Translations under genes and position numbers: made by a program
In this document: positions 1 to 6,346 of the stretch, piece by piece
How positions within the stretch are numbered: the first letter of the stretch is position 1
Layout of the letters: every line of letters begins with the position of its first letter
DNA from: Eubacteriales bacterium
GTDB taxonomy: Bacteria; Bacillota; Clostridia; Peptostreptococcales; Anaerovoracaceae
Assembly (NCBI GenBank): GCA_029098205.1
Contig: JAQXNW010000164.1
Location: 1 to 6,722 of the forward strand
Direction of reading: 5' to 3'
DNA: 6,722 nucleotides
Notes under the pieces: generated by a model
What the model saw: the letters and a program-made list of their open reading frames with translations, nothing else
Told to the model about the DNA's origin: nothing
Databases searched by the model: none

Positions 1-330
1 CGTTCATCGAACTCGGTGATGTCGGTCTGCTGGCCCTTCAGGAAATCCTGCGGCTCGGTGATTCTTTTCCGATAAGGATCTGATTGAAGGCTTTTACGGT
101 GATGTCCTTCAGCCACTCTTCCTTGATAATGCGATTTGTGCAGACGGTGACTGCGGAAGCCGGATCAAGCCGGCTGATGCAGCGCCAGACGATGGTGGTT
201 TTGCCGTGGATGTACCAGTGGACTCTTCGGTAGAGATCGCCGCATTCTCCACAGACGACGATCTGGGAAAAGCAGTTGTTTCCGGAGTAGACACGCTTCT
301 TGCCGGAAGGGGATCTGTCATGTTTCTTCA
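1..330 (-). pseudogene. C-terminal remnant of a large serine recombinase
   Basis: Reading leftwards from about 330, the translation enters a recombinase zinc-ribbon segment: KKRVYSGNN, then CGECGDLYRRVHW, then IVWRC, then a further Cys. The four Cys lie at codons near 253, 244, 181 and 142 and could bind zinc. This CGxCG/RRVHW/WRC pattern is typical of the DNA-binding part of large serine recombinases of conjugative transposons and phages. The N-terminal catalytic serine domain is absent. After AFNQIL (about 85) the frame reaches a stop at 38-40. A different frame, read from about 68 to the left edge, gives DFLKGQQTDITEFDE, which resembles the extreme C-terminal region of the same family. The coiled-coil region that normally separates the two parts (tens of residues) is missing, so I infer an internal deletion plus frameshift. 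The far C-terminus lies beyond the window. The gene is non-functional as seen. The family call is firm; the exact element type is unknown. Confidence 0.8.
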
Positions 331-343
331 GATATATTTTCTG

Positions 344-400
344 TATACCCGTAGTGGGTATATATCCTGCGGTTTTTATATTATACCCTGGCTGGGTATA
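344..400. repeat. Two operator-like palindromes TATACCC-N5-GGGTATA
   Basis: Two near-identical inverted repeats are visible: TATACCCGTAGTGGGTATA at 344-362 and TATACCCTGGCTGGGTATA at 382-400. Both have perfect 7-bp arms and a 5-nt spacer of different sequence, and their centres are 38 bp apart. Conserved arms with a free spacer suggest a dimeric or tetrameric repressor site. The arms resemble operators of the CsoR/CstR family (copper- or persulfide-sensing repressors, ATACCC...GGGTAT). That assignment is inference from memory of the family consensus. No regulator gene of this type is in the window. Confidence 0.65.
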
Positions 401-406
401 TGTCAA
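378..406 (-). promoter_or_regulatory. Minus-strand promoter with operator between -35 and -10
   Basis: On the minus strand a perfect -35 box TTGACA (406-401) is followed by TATAAT (385-380) after 15 bp, or by TAATAT (383-378) after 17 bp. The right-hand palindrome (382-400) fills the spacer and the left-hand one (344-362) lies around or just after the expected start of transcription near 370. This is the layout of a tightly repressed promoter. It points into the recombinase remnant, so its original target gene is missing or lies beyond the left edge. Confidence 0.6.
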
Positions 407-447
407 GAAAAAATAAAGTGTGCCGCAAGAAATATTCAAGGGCACAC
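402..447 (-). terminator. Rho-independent terminator downstream of the SDR gene
   Basis: On the minus strand GTGTGCC (447-441) pairs with GGCACAC (424-418) across a 16-nt loop, followed by TTTATTTTTT (417-408). It lies 64 bp past the stop codon of the SDR gene and just before the -35 box of the next promoter. The stem is short and the loop large, but the long T run supports termination. Confidence 0.6.
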
Positions 448-510
448 TGTACTAGATTCTTTCAGCAGGCACGTCCGGCAGGGGATGCTCGCACCGCTGC
501 TTGATATCGA

Positions 511-1230
511 TTATTTTGCGTTTCTTACGGTGATTTCATCCATCGAAAGAAAATTTCTTGGCTTTACCACGTCAAAGACGATGTCCGCCATATCCTCCGG
601 GCGGATAAAACGATCAAAGTCTTCCGGCTTGTCATCCTTCCAAAGCTCCGTCGCCATGTTTCCCATATATATGCCGGTGACTTTTACGTTTGTGTTTTCG
701 AGCTCCAGCCGAACGGCTTTCGTAAATCCATCGATTCCGAATTTTGTGGCGCAGTAAACCGATTCTTCGGCTTTTGCGCGTTTCCCTGACATAGAAATGA
801 TATTCACAATCTGACCGCGGTTCCTTTGTCTCATCGGTTTCAGAACCTGCTGCGTGCAGAAAATCGTTGCCTTGAGATTCGCGTCGATCATCTGGCATGT
901 TTTTCCCGGAGGAATATCCTCTGCCGGAGCGAAGAATCCGACGCCGGCGCTGTTGATGAGTATGTCGACAGGACCGATGTGATGAGAAATCCGGTCAAAG
1001 ATCTGTTTCGTCTGGTCCGGATCCGAGAGATCACCCGAAAACGTATAAGCCGGGCCCGGAAGCTGCTCTGCGGTCAGGCTCAGTTTCTTCTGCGTACGGC
1101 CGATGAGAACTACCAATGCGCCGTCCTCAGAATATTTTTTCGCAAGTCTGGCTCCTAGTCCGCTTCCGCCACCAGTGATCACGACGATCGCTTCTGAAGG
1201 CGTTTTCTGTATTTCCTTAGCTTCTGTCAT
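511..1230 (-). CDS. Short-chain dehydrogenase/reductase (classical SDR)
   Basis: A 239-residue, probably cytosolic NAD(P)-dependent oxidoreductase with a Rossmann fold. Visible motifs are the cofactor-binding TGGGSGLG (19-26), Gly44-Arg45 at the end of the second strand (an Arg here usually favours NADPH), Asp67 in GDLSD, NSAG (93-96), and the catalytic tetrad Asn118, Ser146, Tyr159 and Lys163 (YCATK). Length fits a classical SDR. The usual Pro-Gly after the sixth strand is Met-Gly (189-190), followed by NMATELW. The C-terminal pattern, with a PEDMADIV helix and a final DEITVR strand, is common in general carbonyl or 3-oxoacyl reductase-like SDRs, but the substrate cannot be read from sequence. 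The ATG at 1230 is chosen because AAGGAG lies 7 bases upstream. The gene is monocistronic, divergent from enolase, with its own promoter and terminator. Confidence 0.93.
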   Translation of the reverse strand: MTEAKEIQKTPSEAIVVITGGGSGLGARLAKKYSEDGALVVLIGRTQKKLSLTAEQLPGPAYTFSGDLSDPDQTKQIFDRISHHIGPVDILINSAGVGFFAPAEDIPPGKTCQMIDANLKATIFCTQQVLKPMRQRNRGQIVNIISMSGKRAKAEESVYCATKFGIDGFTKAVRLELENTNVKVTGIYMGNMATELWKDDKPEDFDRFIRPEDMADIVFDVVKPRNFLSMDEITVRNAK

Positions 1231-1288
1231 TTTCGGCTCCTTATAACTCCTTATAAAAATATATTTTCATCCGGATGGGGACGGATAA

Positions 1289-1319
1289 GAATTCAATGAA
1301 TTCATAATGCAGTATATCA
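1289..1319 (-). promoter_or_regulatory. SDR promoter (extended -10) with palindrome at the start site
   Basis: On the minus strand TGATATACT (1319-1311) is an extended -10 box (TGn plus TATACT); the -35 region is poor. Transcription would begin near 1304. Exactly there lies GAATTCAATGAATTC (1289-1303), a perfect 7-1-7 palindrome and a plausible repressor site. A second short palindrome, CATCCGGATG, lies at 1269-1278 in the leader. The leader would be about 70 nt long. The regulator is unknown. Confidence 0.5.
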
Positions 1320-1509
1320 TTTATTCTGAATATTGAGTTATTCGATGTTCTTTCATCCGGAGAAGATATTTGGAATGCTCCGCCGGCAGAATTAGGATTT
1401 TCCGGGATTCACGTATGGAAGAGGCCGAAAAATGGAGCAGAATGCGGTTGAAAAGGGGGAGCGCTTTATTATCGAACTGAAAAAAGGTGCTATTTTCTTG
1501 TTTTCATAG

Positions 1510-1559
1510 TATAATAAAAAGCAGGCAAAATATTTCGTATTCGAGCTCCGAAAGGAAGG
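1510..1559 (+). promoter_or_regulatory. Enolase -10 box and ribosome binding site
   Basis: A consensus TATAAT lies at 1510-1515, followed by an A-rich start region; no good -35 is seen at 16-18 bp (GTGCTA at 17 bp). AAGGAAGG (1552-1559) is the ribosome binding site, 11 bases before the ATG at 1571. Spacing is slightly long but no other site is nearby. The site supports ATG 1571 rather than the upstream in-frame ATG at 1487, which lies before the -10 box. Confidence 0.55.
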
Positions 1560-1570
1560 TTTTAACAGCG

Positions 1571-2866
1571 ATGGAATACTTAGAAATCGAGCAGGTTGTC
1601 GGAAGAGAAATTCTTGATTCGAGAGGAAATCCGACGGTAGAGGCTGAGGTTACGCTGGCGGATGGAACTGTCGGCAGAGCGGACTGCCCGAGCGGTGCGT
1701 CAACGGGTGAATTCGAGGCGCTCGAACTTCGGGACGGCGATGTGTCACGGTATGGCGGCAAGGGCGTTCTGAAGGCGGTTGGATGTGTAAATCATGAGAT
1801 TCAGGACATTCTGGTCGGTATGGACGCGTCGGATACATATGCGATTGACCGTGCGATGATCGAAGCGGATGGAACAGAAGACAAATCTCGTTTCGGTGCG
1901 AATGCGATTCTTGCGGTTTCCATCGCGGCAGCGAAAGCGGCGGCGATCGCGCTGGATGAGCCTCTTTATCATTTCTTCGGAGGAATCAACGCGACTACAC
2001 TTCCTGTACCTATGATGAATATCCTGAACGGCGGCGCACACGCGGCGAATACAGTGGATACACAGGAATTTATGATCATGCCGGCAGGTGCTCCGACATT
2101 CCGGGAAGGACTCCGCTGGTGCGCGGAGGTTTATCATAAGCTGGCTCAGATTCTGAAGGCGGATCATTATGCGACTTCGGTCGGAGATGAAGGCGGATAT
2201 GCGCCGAATTTAAAATCTGATGAGGAGACCATCGAATACATTCTCAAGGCGATTGAAGAATGCGGATATAAGCCGGGAGAAGACTTTGTTCTGGCGATTG
2301 ACGCTGCCGCTTCCGAATGGAAGGGATCGAAGCCGGGTGAGTATGTGCAGCCGAAGAGTGGTAAGAAATTCACATCTGAGGAACTGGTTGATCACTGGGC
2401 ATCCATTGCAGAGAAATATCCGATTATCTCTTTGGAAGATGGTCTGGATGAGGAAGACTGGGATGGATGGAAGATTCTGACGGACACACTGGGCGGAAAG
2501 CTCCAGCTGGTTGGAGACGATCTGTTCGTGACAAATACCAAGCGCCTTAAGAAGGGAATTGAGCTCGGATGCGCGAATTCCATCCTCATTAAGCTGAATC
2601 AGATCGGATCCGTATCCGAGACTCTTGAGGCAATTAAAATGGCGCATGCGGCAGGATATACCGCTGTTGTTTCCCATCGCTCGGGAGAGACGGAGGATAC
2701 GACCATCGCGGATCTGGTTGTGGGCCTTAACGCAGGACAGATCAAGACCGGAGCTCCGGGAAGGACAGAGCGTGTTGCGAAGTACAACCAGCTTCTTCGG
2801 ATTGAGGATCGCCTGGGTGCTGCTGCTAAATATGCCGGATTCGGAGCATTTAAGGTTGAAAGATAA
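1571..2866 (+). CDS. eno: Enolase (phosphopyruvate hydratase)
   Basis: A 431-residue cytosolic enzyme that converts 2-phosphoglycerate to phosphoenolpyruvate in glycolysis, and the reverse in gluconeogenesis. Length is normal for the family. All hallmark features are present: the N-terminal REILDSRGNPTVE, the mobile loop SGAST (41-45), His157, Glu166, general acid Glu207 in GDEGG, Mg2+ ligands Asp243, Glu289 (SLEDG) and Asp316 (GDD), catalytic base Lys341 in LIKLNQIGS, His369 in SHRSGET, and Lys392 in QIKTG. Residue roles are assigned by analogy with yeast and E. coli enolase. The start at MEYLEIE matches the family N-terminus. It is a lone gene here, not linked to the gap-pgk-tpi-gpm cluster with which it often travels in Firmicutes. 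No strong terminator follows it; only a weak hairpin (2889-2895 with 2912-2918) is seen. Confidence 0.98.
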   Translation: MEYLEIEQVVGREILDSRGNPTVEAEVTLADGTVGRADCPSGASTGEFEALELRDGDVSRYGGKGVLKAVGCVNHEIQDILVGMDASDTYAIDRAMIEADGTEDKSRFGANAILAVSIAAAKAAAIALDEPLYHFFGGINATTLPVPMMNILNGGAHAANTVDTQEFMIMPAGAPTFREGLRWCAEVYHKLAQILKADHYATSVGDEGGYAPNLKSDEETIEYILKAIEECGYKPGEDFVLAIDAAASEWKGSKPGEYVQPKSGKKFTSEELVDHWASIAEKYPIISLEDGLDEEDWDGWKILTDTLGGKLQLVGDDLFVTNTKRLKKGIELGCANSILIKLNQIGSVSETLEAIKMAHAAGYTAVVSHRSGETEDTTIADLVVGLNAGQIKTGAPGRTERVAKYNQLLRIEDRLGAAAKYAGFGAFKVER

Positions 2867-3126
2867 TTTAAGATAAATAAAAGCGGTTTTTCTGCATTGC
2901 TTTCTTAGATCGCAGAAATAACTGCAGCGCTTTGGATATGTACTCCGCTTGCTGGATCAGAATTTCAACAAACGGGGTGCATATTTTTTGGCGCATTTTT
3001 GGTTTTGGGCAGATTCTGAATTTATCCGGCCGCTTCATTTTTCGTTTTCCGCCGAAAAAAGTCGATAAATCTGCGATGCTTTTCTTTTTCTTGCTTCTTA
3101 TGATGGGAATTGAAGGAGGAAAAGAC
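2867..3126. other. 260-bp spacer and leader between eno and the surface protein
   Basis: This spacer must contain the end of the eno transcript and probably the promoter of the surface protein gene, yet I see no clear -35/-10 pair. It has a weak 7-bp hairpin (TTTCTGC 2889-2895, GCAGAAA 2912-2918) without a T tail, and several T-rich stretches. It is open in one frame on each strand: from 2932 to the adhesin start on plus, and from 3128 to 2868 on minus. At its right end GAAGGAGG (3112-3119) is an excellent ribosome binding site, 7 bases before the ATG at 3127, which fixes the start of the next gene. Confidence 0.5.
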
Positions 3127-4605
3127 ATGACAGAAAAACGAAAATGGAAGTTGGGTTTGATTCGGATGGCGGTATGCTTTCTGTTCAGCGCGGTTTTATT
3201 GGGAGGGATGTATCCCGTGAGTCACGCGGAAGGGAAAAACTACTATTTTGAGACGACGGGACAGAATTATACGTCGTTTGAAAACACATATTCCGACGGA
3301 CAGAAGGATTCATTCAAGCAGCCGACATTTAAAAATCCAGGGGTTCCCGGAACTCCGTACTGCATTGAACCGAAAATCTGGTTCCGGAAAGGGGAGAAAA
3401 CATCGGAGGATTTTATCTCTTATATGAAAGAGAAACGGAATCTGACGTTTACAGAGAGCGATGTGACGCATTTTGCGCTGGCACTGGATTACATCGAGAA
3501 TCAGATGAAAGAAACCAATGGCGTAAACCGGAACATTCTGGCACAGGCATATCTATGGATGAAATTACCTGCGCCGGACGGAACCCGGATTGTCAACATG
3601 AAAATCAATGGCGACGAAACGATCGCTGGCAGAATCGTAAAGGAAGCCGATGCATATGCGGAAGAGAATCAGGATCGGGCAGCAGGAAAGGCGTATGCGT
3701 ACGATGCGGGAGACGCCCAGGCGCTTGGATCCTTTTCGGTAGAATATTTCGGAAGAATCCGTCTTAAGAAAACGTCGGAGCTTCCGGACATTTCGCAGTC
3801 TTCGGATCTTTATTCGATGAAAGGCGCGGTGTATCAGATCCTCAGAGAGGACGGAAGCGAAGCGGGAACTCTTACCGTGGATGAGAAAGGAATTTCATCG
3901 GAAAGCGACTGGCTTCTTCCCGGAAAATACGTGGTTCGGGAAAAAAAAGCTCCTGATGGATTTTCACTGGACACGAAAGAATATCCGGTAACTGTCACAG
4001 AAAAAGCTGATTTGGAGATATCCGTCCGTGAAATGCCGAATTTTGTAAAGGCGGATCTGTTACTGAAAAAATGTACAAAGGACGGAAATCCGCTTCCGAT
4101 TTCCGGGGCGGAATATAAAATTTCGTATTCTGCTGGCAGTAAGGAGAGTGAGAGTCCCGACCGAAGCTGGATTTTCAAAACAGATGAAAAGGGTGAAATC
4201 CGGCTTTCGAAAGAATACCTTGTATCCGGAGATCCGCTCTTTTTCGATGCGGATGGGAACCCGGTTCTTCCTTATGGCTGCTACCGGATTCAGGAAGTGA
4301 AGGCGCCGAGCGGATATACGCTGGATGAAAAAGTATATTACCAGAAGCTTCTGGGAAGCGGCAAATCCGAAAGTACGGAGGCGTGGAATCCTGTAGAGAG
4401 TCTGGAAGAGAAAGAAGAACAGCCAAAACCGGATAAACAGGACGCACAGAAAAATCAGCCGAAAAAAACAGGTTCCGTGAAGAAGGAAAAACCTGTGAAT
4501 ACCGGTGATTCCGAAAAACTCACGTTTTATGCTTCCGCCTTGGCTGTGTCCGGACTGCTGCTTACGGTATGGAGAAGAAGAAACCATCGAAAGTTTATGG
4601 GATAA
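3127..4605 (+). CDS. Cell-wall-anchored thioester/CnaB adhesin
   Basis: A 492-residue predicted surface protein. In order: a signal peptide (1 to about 34, KRKWK then a hydrophobic core, likely cut after SHA34); an N-terminal head (about 36-205) with YCIEP (Cys79) and AQAYLW (Gln140), matching the Cys and [T/A]Qxx[I/L]W pair of thioester domains that bond covalently to host amines; CnaB domain 1 (about 208-306), with LKK 213-215, GAVYQI, Glu272 in REKKAPDGF and Asn305 as the likely Lys-Asn isopeptide set; CnaB domain 2 (about 309-422), with LKK 313-315, GAEYKI, Glu390 in QEVKAPSGY and possibly Asn421; a Lys/Glu/Pro-rich stalk (423-455); sorting signal PVNTGD (456-461), a membrane helix (about 465-482) and tail RRRNHRK. 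A sortase probably attaches it to peptidoglycan, but none is in view. The start is set by a GAAGGAGG ribosome site. It could be a stand-alone adhesin or a tip/minor pilin. CnaB and anchoring calls are firm; the thioester is a good inference. Confidence 0.88.
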   Translation: MTEKRKWKLGLIRMAVCFLFSAVLLGGMYPVSHAEGKNYYFETTGQNYTSFENTYSDGQKDSFKQPTFKNPGVPGTPYCIEPKIWFRKGEKTSEDFISYMKEKRNLTFTESDVTHFALALDYIENQMKETNGVNRNILAQAYLWMKLPAPDGTRIVNMKINGDETIAGRIVKEADAYAEENQDRAAGKAYAYDAGDAQALGSFSVEYFGRIRLKKTSELPDISQSSDLYSMKGAVYQILREDGSEAGTLTVDEKGISSESDWLLPGKYVVREKKAPDGFSLDTKEYPVTVTEKADLEISVREMPNFVKADLLLKKCTKDGNPLPISGAEYKISYSAGSKESESPDRSWIFKTDEKGEIRLSKEYLVSGDPLFFDADGNPVLPYGCYRIQEVKAPSGYTLDEKVYYQKLLGSGKSESTEAWNPVESLEEKEEQPKPDKQDAQKNQPKKTGSVKKEKPVNTGDSEKLTFYASALAVSGLLLTVWRRRNHRKFMG

Positions 4606-4657
4606 TTGCTGGCCGCTTTAGAGAGCAATCGATCGTTAACACTTATGGAATATGTCA

Positions 4658-4696
4658 AAAGCCCCGCTTCTATTCTGGAAATAGGAGCGGGGCTTT
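4658..4696. terminator. Bidirectional terminator between the adhesin gene and putP
   Basis: AAAGCCCCGCT (4658-4668) pairs perfectly with AGCGGGGCTTT (4686-4696). The stem continues inwards through TCTATT/AATAGG with one wobble pair, giving about 17 pairs and a 5-nt loop. The A/T ends of the stem provide a short T run in either direction. It sits 53 bp after the adhesin stop and 28 bp after the putP stop, so it can serve both converging genes. Confidence 0.88.
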
Positions 4697-4723
4697 CTAA
4701 TAACGTGTAAAATATTGAATATA

Positions 4724-6265
4724 TTATTCGTAGCGGTTTTTCAATTTGGATTTCACTTCATCGAACGCATCGGTAATTTCTTTCGAAGGCTCCGGAGTGA
4801 GAAGACTTACAACGACGATAAACAAGCAGGATACCAGGAAAGCAGGGAGCAGTTCATAGATCGCAAAAATGCCGCCCAGCTTCGAAATACCGAACTTCCA
4901 TACGAATACCATGATGCCGCCGCTGATAATGCCGGCTGCTGCGCCTTGAAGGGTTGTTCTTTTCCAGAAAAGGGAGAACAGAACCAGCGGACCGAAAGAC
5001 GCTCCGAATCCAGCCCAGGCGAAAGAAATAATCCGGAATACTGAGCTGTTCGGATTCCAGGCAAAGAAAATTCCGATGACGGTGATCAAGAGAACCGTAA
5101 GTCTGGCGGCTGTCATTTGCTTGTTTTGAGGCATATCTTTCCAGAAAAAGTGATGAATCAGGTTTTCTGACATACTGGAAGAAGCGGCAAGCATTTGAGA
5201 ATCGGATGTAGACATCTGTGACGCGAGAATTCCGGACAGAATGAGACCAGCAAGAATTGCCGTGAATGGATTGATCTTTCCAAGCGCAGAGGATATATAA
5301 ATGATGATTCTTTCCGGATCGAAATTCGCTTGTCCGATAAGGCCCTTTGCCTGCGCGAACGAATACCCGATGACTCCGATCAAGATGGCAACTCCCATGG
5401 AAATAACTACCCAGACGGTCGCAATGCGGCGCGACATTTTCAGTTTTCGATCGTCTTCGATGGCCATGAAGCGTAGCAGAATATGCGGCATGCCGAAATA
5501 CCCGAGGCCCCATGCGAACGAAGAGAAGATTGTAAGAAGGCTGAAACTGTGATCCGGACCGTTCAGGCTGAAGTAATTCGAAACATCTTCTGTCTGGGCG
5601 ATGGATTCAGAAAAACCGCCTCCGCATGAGAGGCTGTAGAACAGGACGACGATCAGCGCAATGGTCATGATGATGCTCTGAATGAGGTCTGTCGTAGATG
5701 CCGCGAGAAAACCGCCTAATGTCGTATAAACAGCGATTACGATCGCGCCTAAGATCATGGCGGTGTGATAATTGATGCCGAACATACTGTTAAACAGTTT
5801 TCCGACCGATGCAAAACCGGAGGCCGTATACGGTACGAAGAAAACGACGATGATGATCGCGGAGAGGGCCAGCAGAACGCCTTTTTTCTCCTGATATCGA
5901 TTCGAGAAGAAGTCGGGAATTGTGTTCGCATGAATATGTTCCGAGTAAATTCGGATCGGCTTTGCGACGATCAGCCAGTTCATATAAGTTCCAAGCGCAA
6001 GGCCTGCCGCGGTCCAGAAAGCTTCCGCGAAAGTGCCGTTTCCACCGGTAAGCCCTGCCAGAGCAACACCGGGGAGACCCATAAGAAGCCAGGAGCTCAT
6101 ATCGGATGCTTCCGCGCTCATAGCAGTGACAAAAGGTCCGAGTTTTCGTCCTCCCAGATAGAAATCATCTGTGCTTTTGTTCCTTTTGGAAAGCCTGCGG
6201 CCAATCTCAACCATGCCGGCCATATACGCAATGATGACGAGGATAATTACAATAATATTAACCAT
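4724..6265 (-). CDS. putP: Sodium/proline symporter
   Basis: A 513-residue membrane protein of the solute:sodium symporter family that imports proline with Na+. The sequence shows about 13 hydrophobic segments. Key residues line up with E. coli PutP even in number: Arg40 in LGGRKLGPF, then SAEASDMSSWLLMGLPG (50-66) with Asp55, Met56 and Ser57 in the Na+/substrate region of TM2. QMSTSDSQML (350-359) carries Ser352 and Thr353, equivalent to the Na+ ligands Ser340/Thr341. RFMAIED (265-271) is also a family hallmark. The C-terminal tail is short and charged. ATG 6265 gives the E. coli numbering, but its ribosome site is badly spaced; see the separate entry on a possible CTG start. It lies downstream of thrS on the same strand, separated by a hairpin, and converges on the adhesin gene. 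Proline may serve as osmolyte, nutrient or Stickland acceptor; the last is inference. Confidence 0.95.
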   Translation of the reverse strand: MVNIIVIILVIIAYMAGMVEIGRRLSKRNKSTDDFYLGGRKLGPFVTAMSAEASDMSSWLLMGLPGVALAGLTGGNGTFAEAFWTAAGLALGTYMNWLIVAKPIRIYSEHIHANTIPDFFSNRYQEKKGVLLALSAIIIVVFFVPYTASGFASVGKLFNSMFGINYHTAMILGAIVIAVYTTLGGFLAASTTDLIQSIIMTIALIVVLFYSLSCGGGFSESIAQTEDVSNYFSLNGPDHSFSLLTIFSSFAWGLGYFGMPHILLRFMAIEDDRKLKMSRRIATVWVVISMGVAILIGVIGYSFAQAKGLIGQANFDPERIIIYISSALGKINPFTAILAGLILSGILASQMSTSDSQMLAASSSMSENLIHHFFWKDMPQNKQMTAARLTVLLITVIGIFFAWNPNSSVFRIISFAWAGFGASFGPLVLFSLFWKRTTLQGAAAGIISGGIMVFVWKFGISKLGGIFAIYELLPAFLVSCLFIVVVSLLTPEPSKEITDAFDEVKSKLKNRYE

Positions 6266-6274
6266 AGTAGAACT

Positions 6275-6290
6275 CAGAATAAATTCTCCT
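6275..6290 (-). promoter_or_regulatory. putP ribosome binding site, spaced for a CTG start
   Basis: The only good Shine-Dalgarno sequence is AGGAG (6290-6286 on the minus strand). It is 20 bases from ATG 6265, too far for normal initiation, but 8 bases from an in-frame CTG at 6277-6275. Starting there would add four residues (L/M-S-S-T) before the annotated Met. No other ATG, GTG or TTG lies in frame before an upstream stop codon. Either a CTG start or a weak, leaderless-like use of ATG 6265 is implied. Confidence 0.45.
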
Positions 6291-6300
6291 GAAAATAATT

Positions 6301-6346
6301 AAGCAAATCTGCGGAAGGGCCTGGCGGTCCAGCCGCAGATTTGCTT
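6301..6346 (-). terminator. Long hairpin between thrS and putP
   Basis: AAGCAAATCTGCGG (6301-6314) pairs perfectly with CCGCAGATTTGCTT (6333-6346). Inside, GGGCC (6317-6321) pairs with GGTCC (6326-6330), one G-T wobble, around loop TGGC. On the minus strand it is followed by AATTATTTT, a modest T-rich tail. It begins 31 bp after the thrS stop and ends 10 bp before the putP ribosome site. The simplest reading is the thrS terminator. Because little room remains for a putP promoter after it, it may instead act as an attenuator or leader structure of putP. Confidence 0.7.

Larger units (their letters stand above)
1231..1570. other. Divergent intergenic region between the SDR and enolase
   Basis: This 340-bp stretch holds the SDR ribosome site, leader and promoter on its left and the enolase promoter and ribosome site on its right. 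An 11-bp direct repeat TTTCATCCGGA occurs at 1265-1275 and 1351-1361. The middle (about 1365-1470) shows no convincing gene, RNA or repeat. Confidence 0.6.

Noticed and set aside
206..757. A 183-codon plus-strand ORF spanning the recombinase remnant, the palindromes and the SDR 3' end.
   Set aside because: It runs antisense through a recognisable SDR and recombinase segment and crosses the promoter and terminator; it has no family resemblance.
1432..1509. A 25-codon plus-strand ORF starting at ATG 1432, with a protein-like stretch ERFIIELKKGAIF.
   Set aside because: It is very short, has only a weak ribosome site, and runs into the enolase promoter region. It could be a gene scrap, but nothing else supports it.
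1487..1570. A 28-codon N-terminal extension of enolase from ATG 1487.
   Set aside because: The extension includes the TATAAT box, has no ribosome site, and is absent from the enolase family; ATG 1571 matches the family start.
2210..2677. A 155-codon minus-strand ORF inside enolase.
   Set aside because: It is an antisense shadow of a highly conserved gene with no independent support.
2889..2918. A hairpin after eno as a terminator.
   Set aside because: The stem is only 7 bp and AT-rich, with a 16-nt loop and no T run on the plus strand; too weak to call.
2932..3126. A 65-codon N-terminal extension of the surface protein from ATG 2932.
   Set aside because: The GAAGGAGG site at 3112-3119 and a standard signal peptide starting at ATG 3127 show that the gene starts there.
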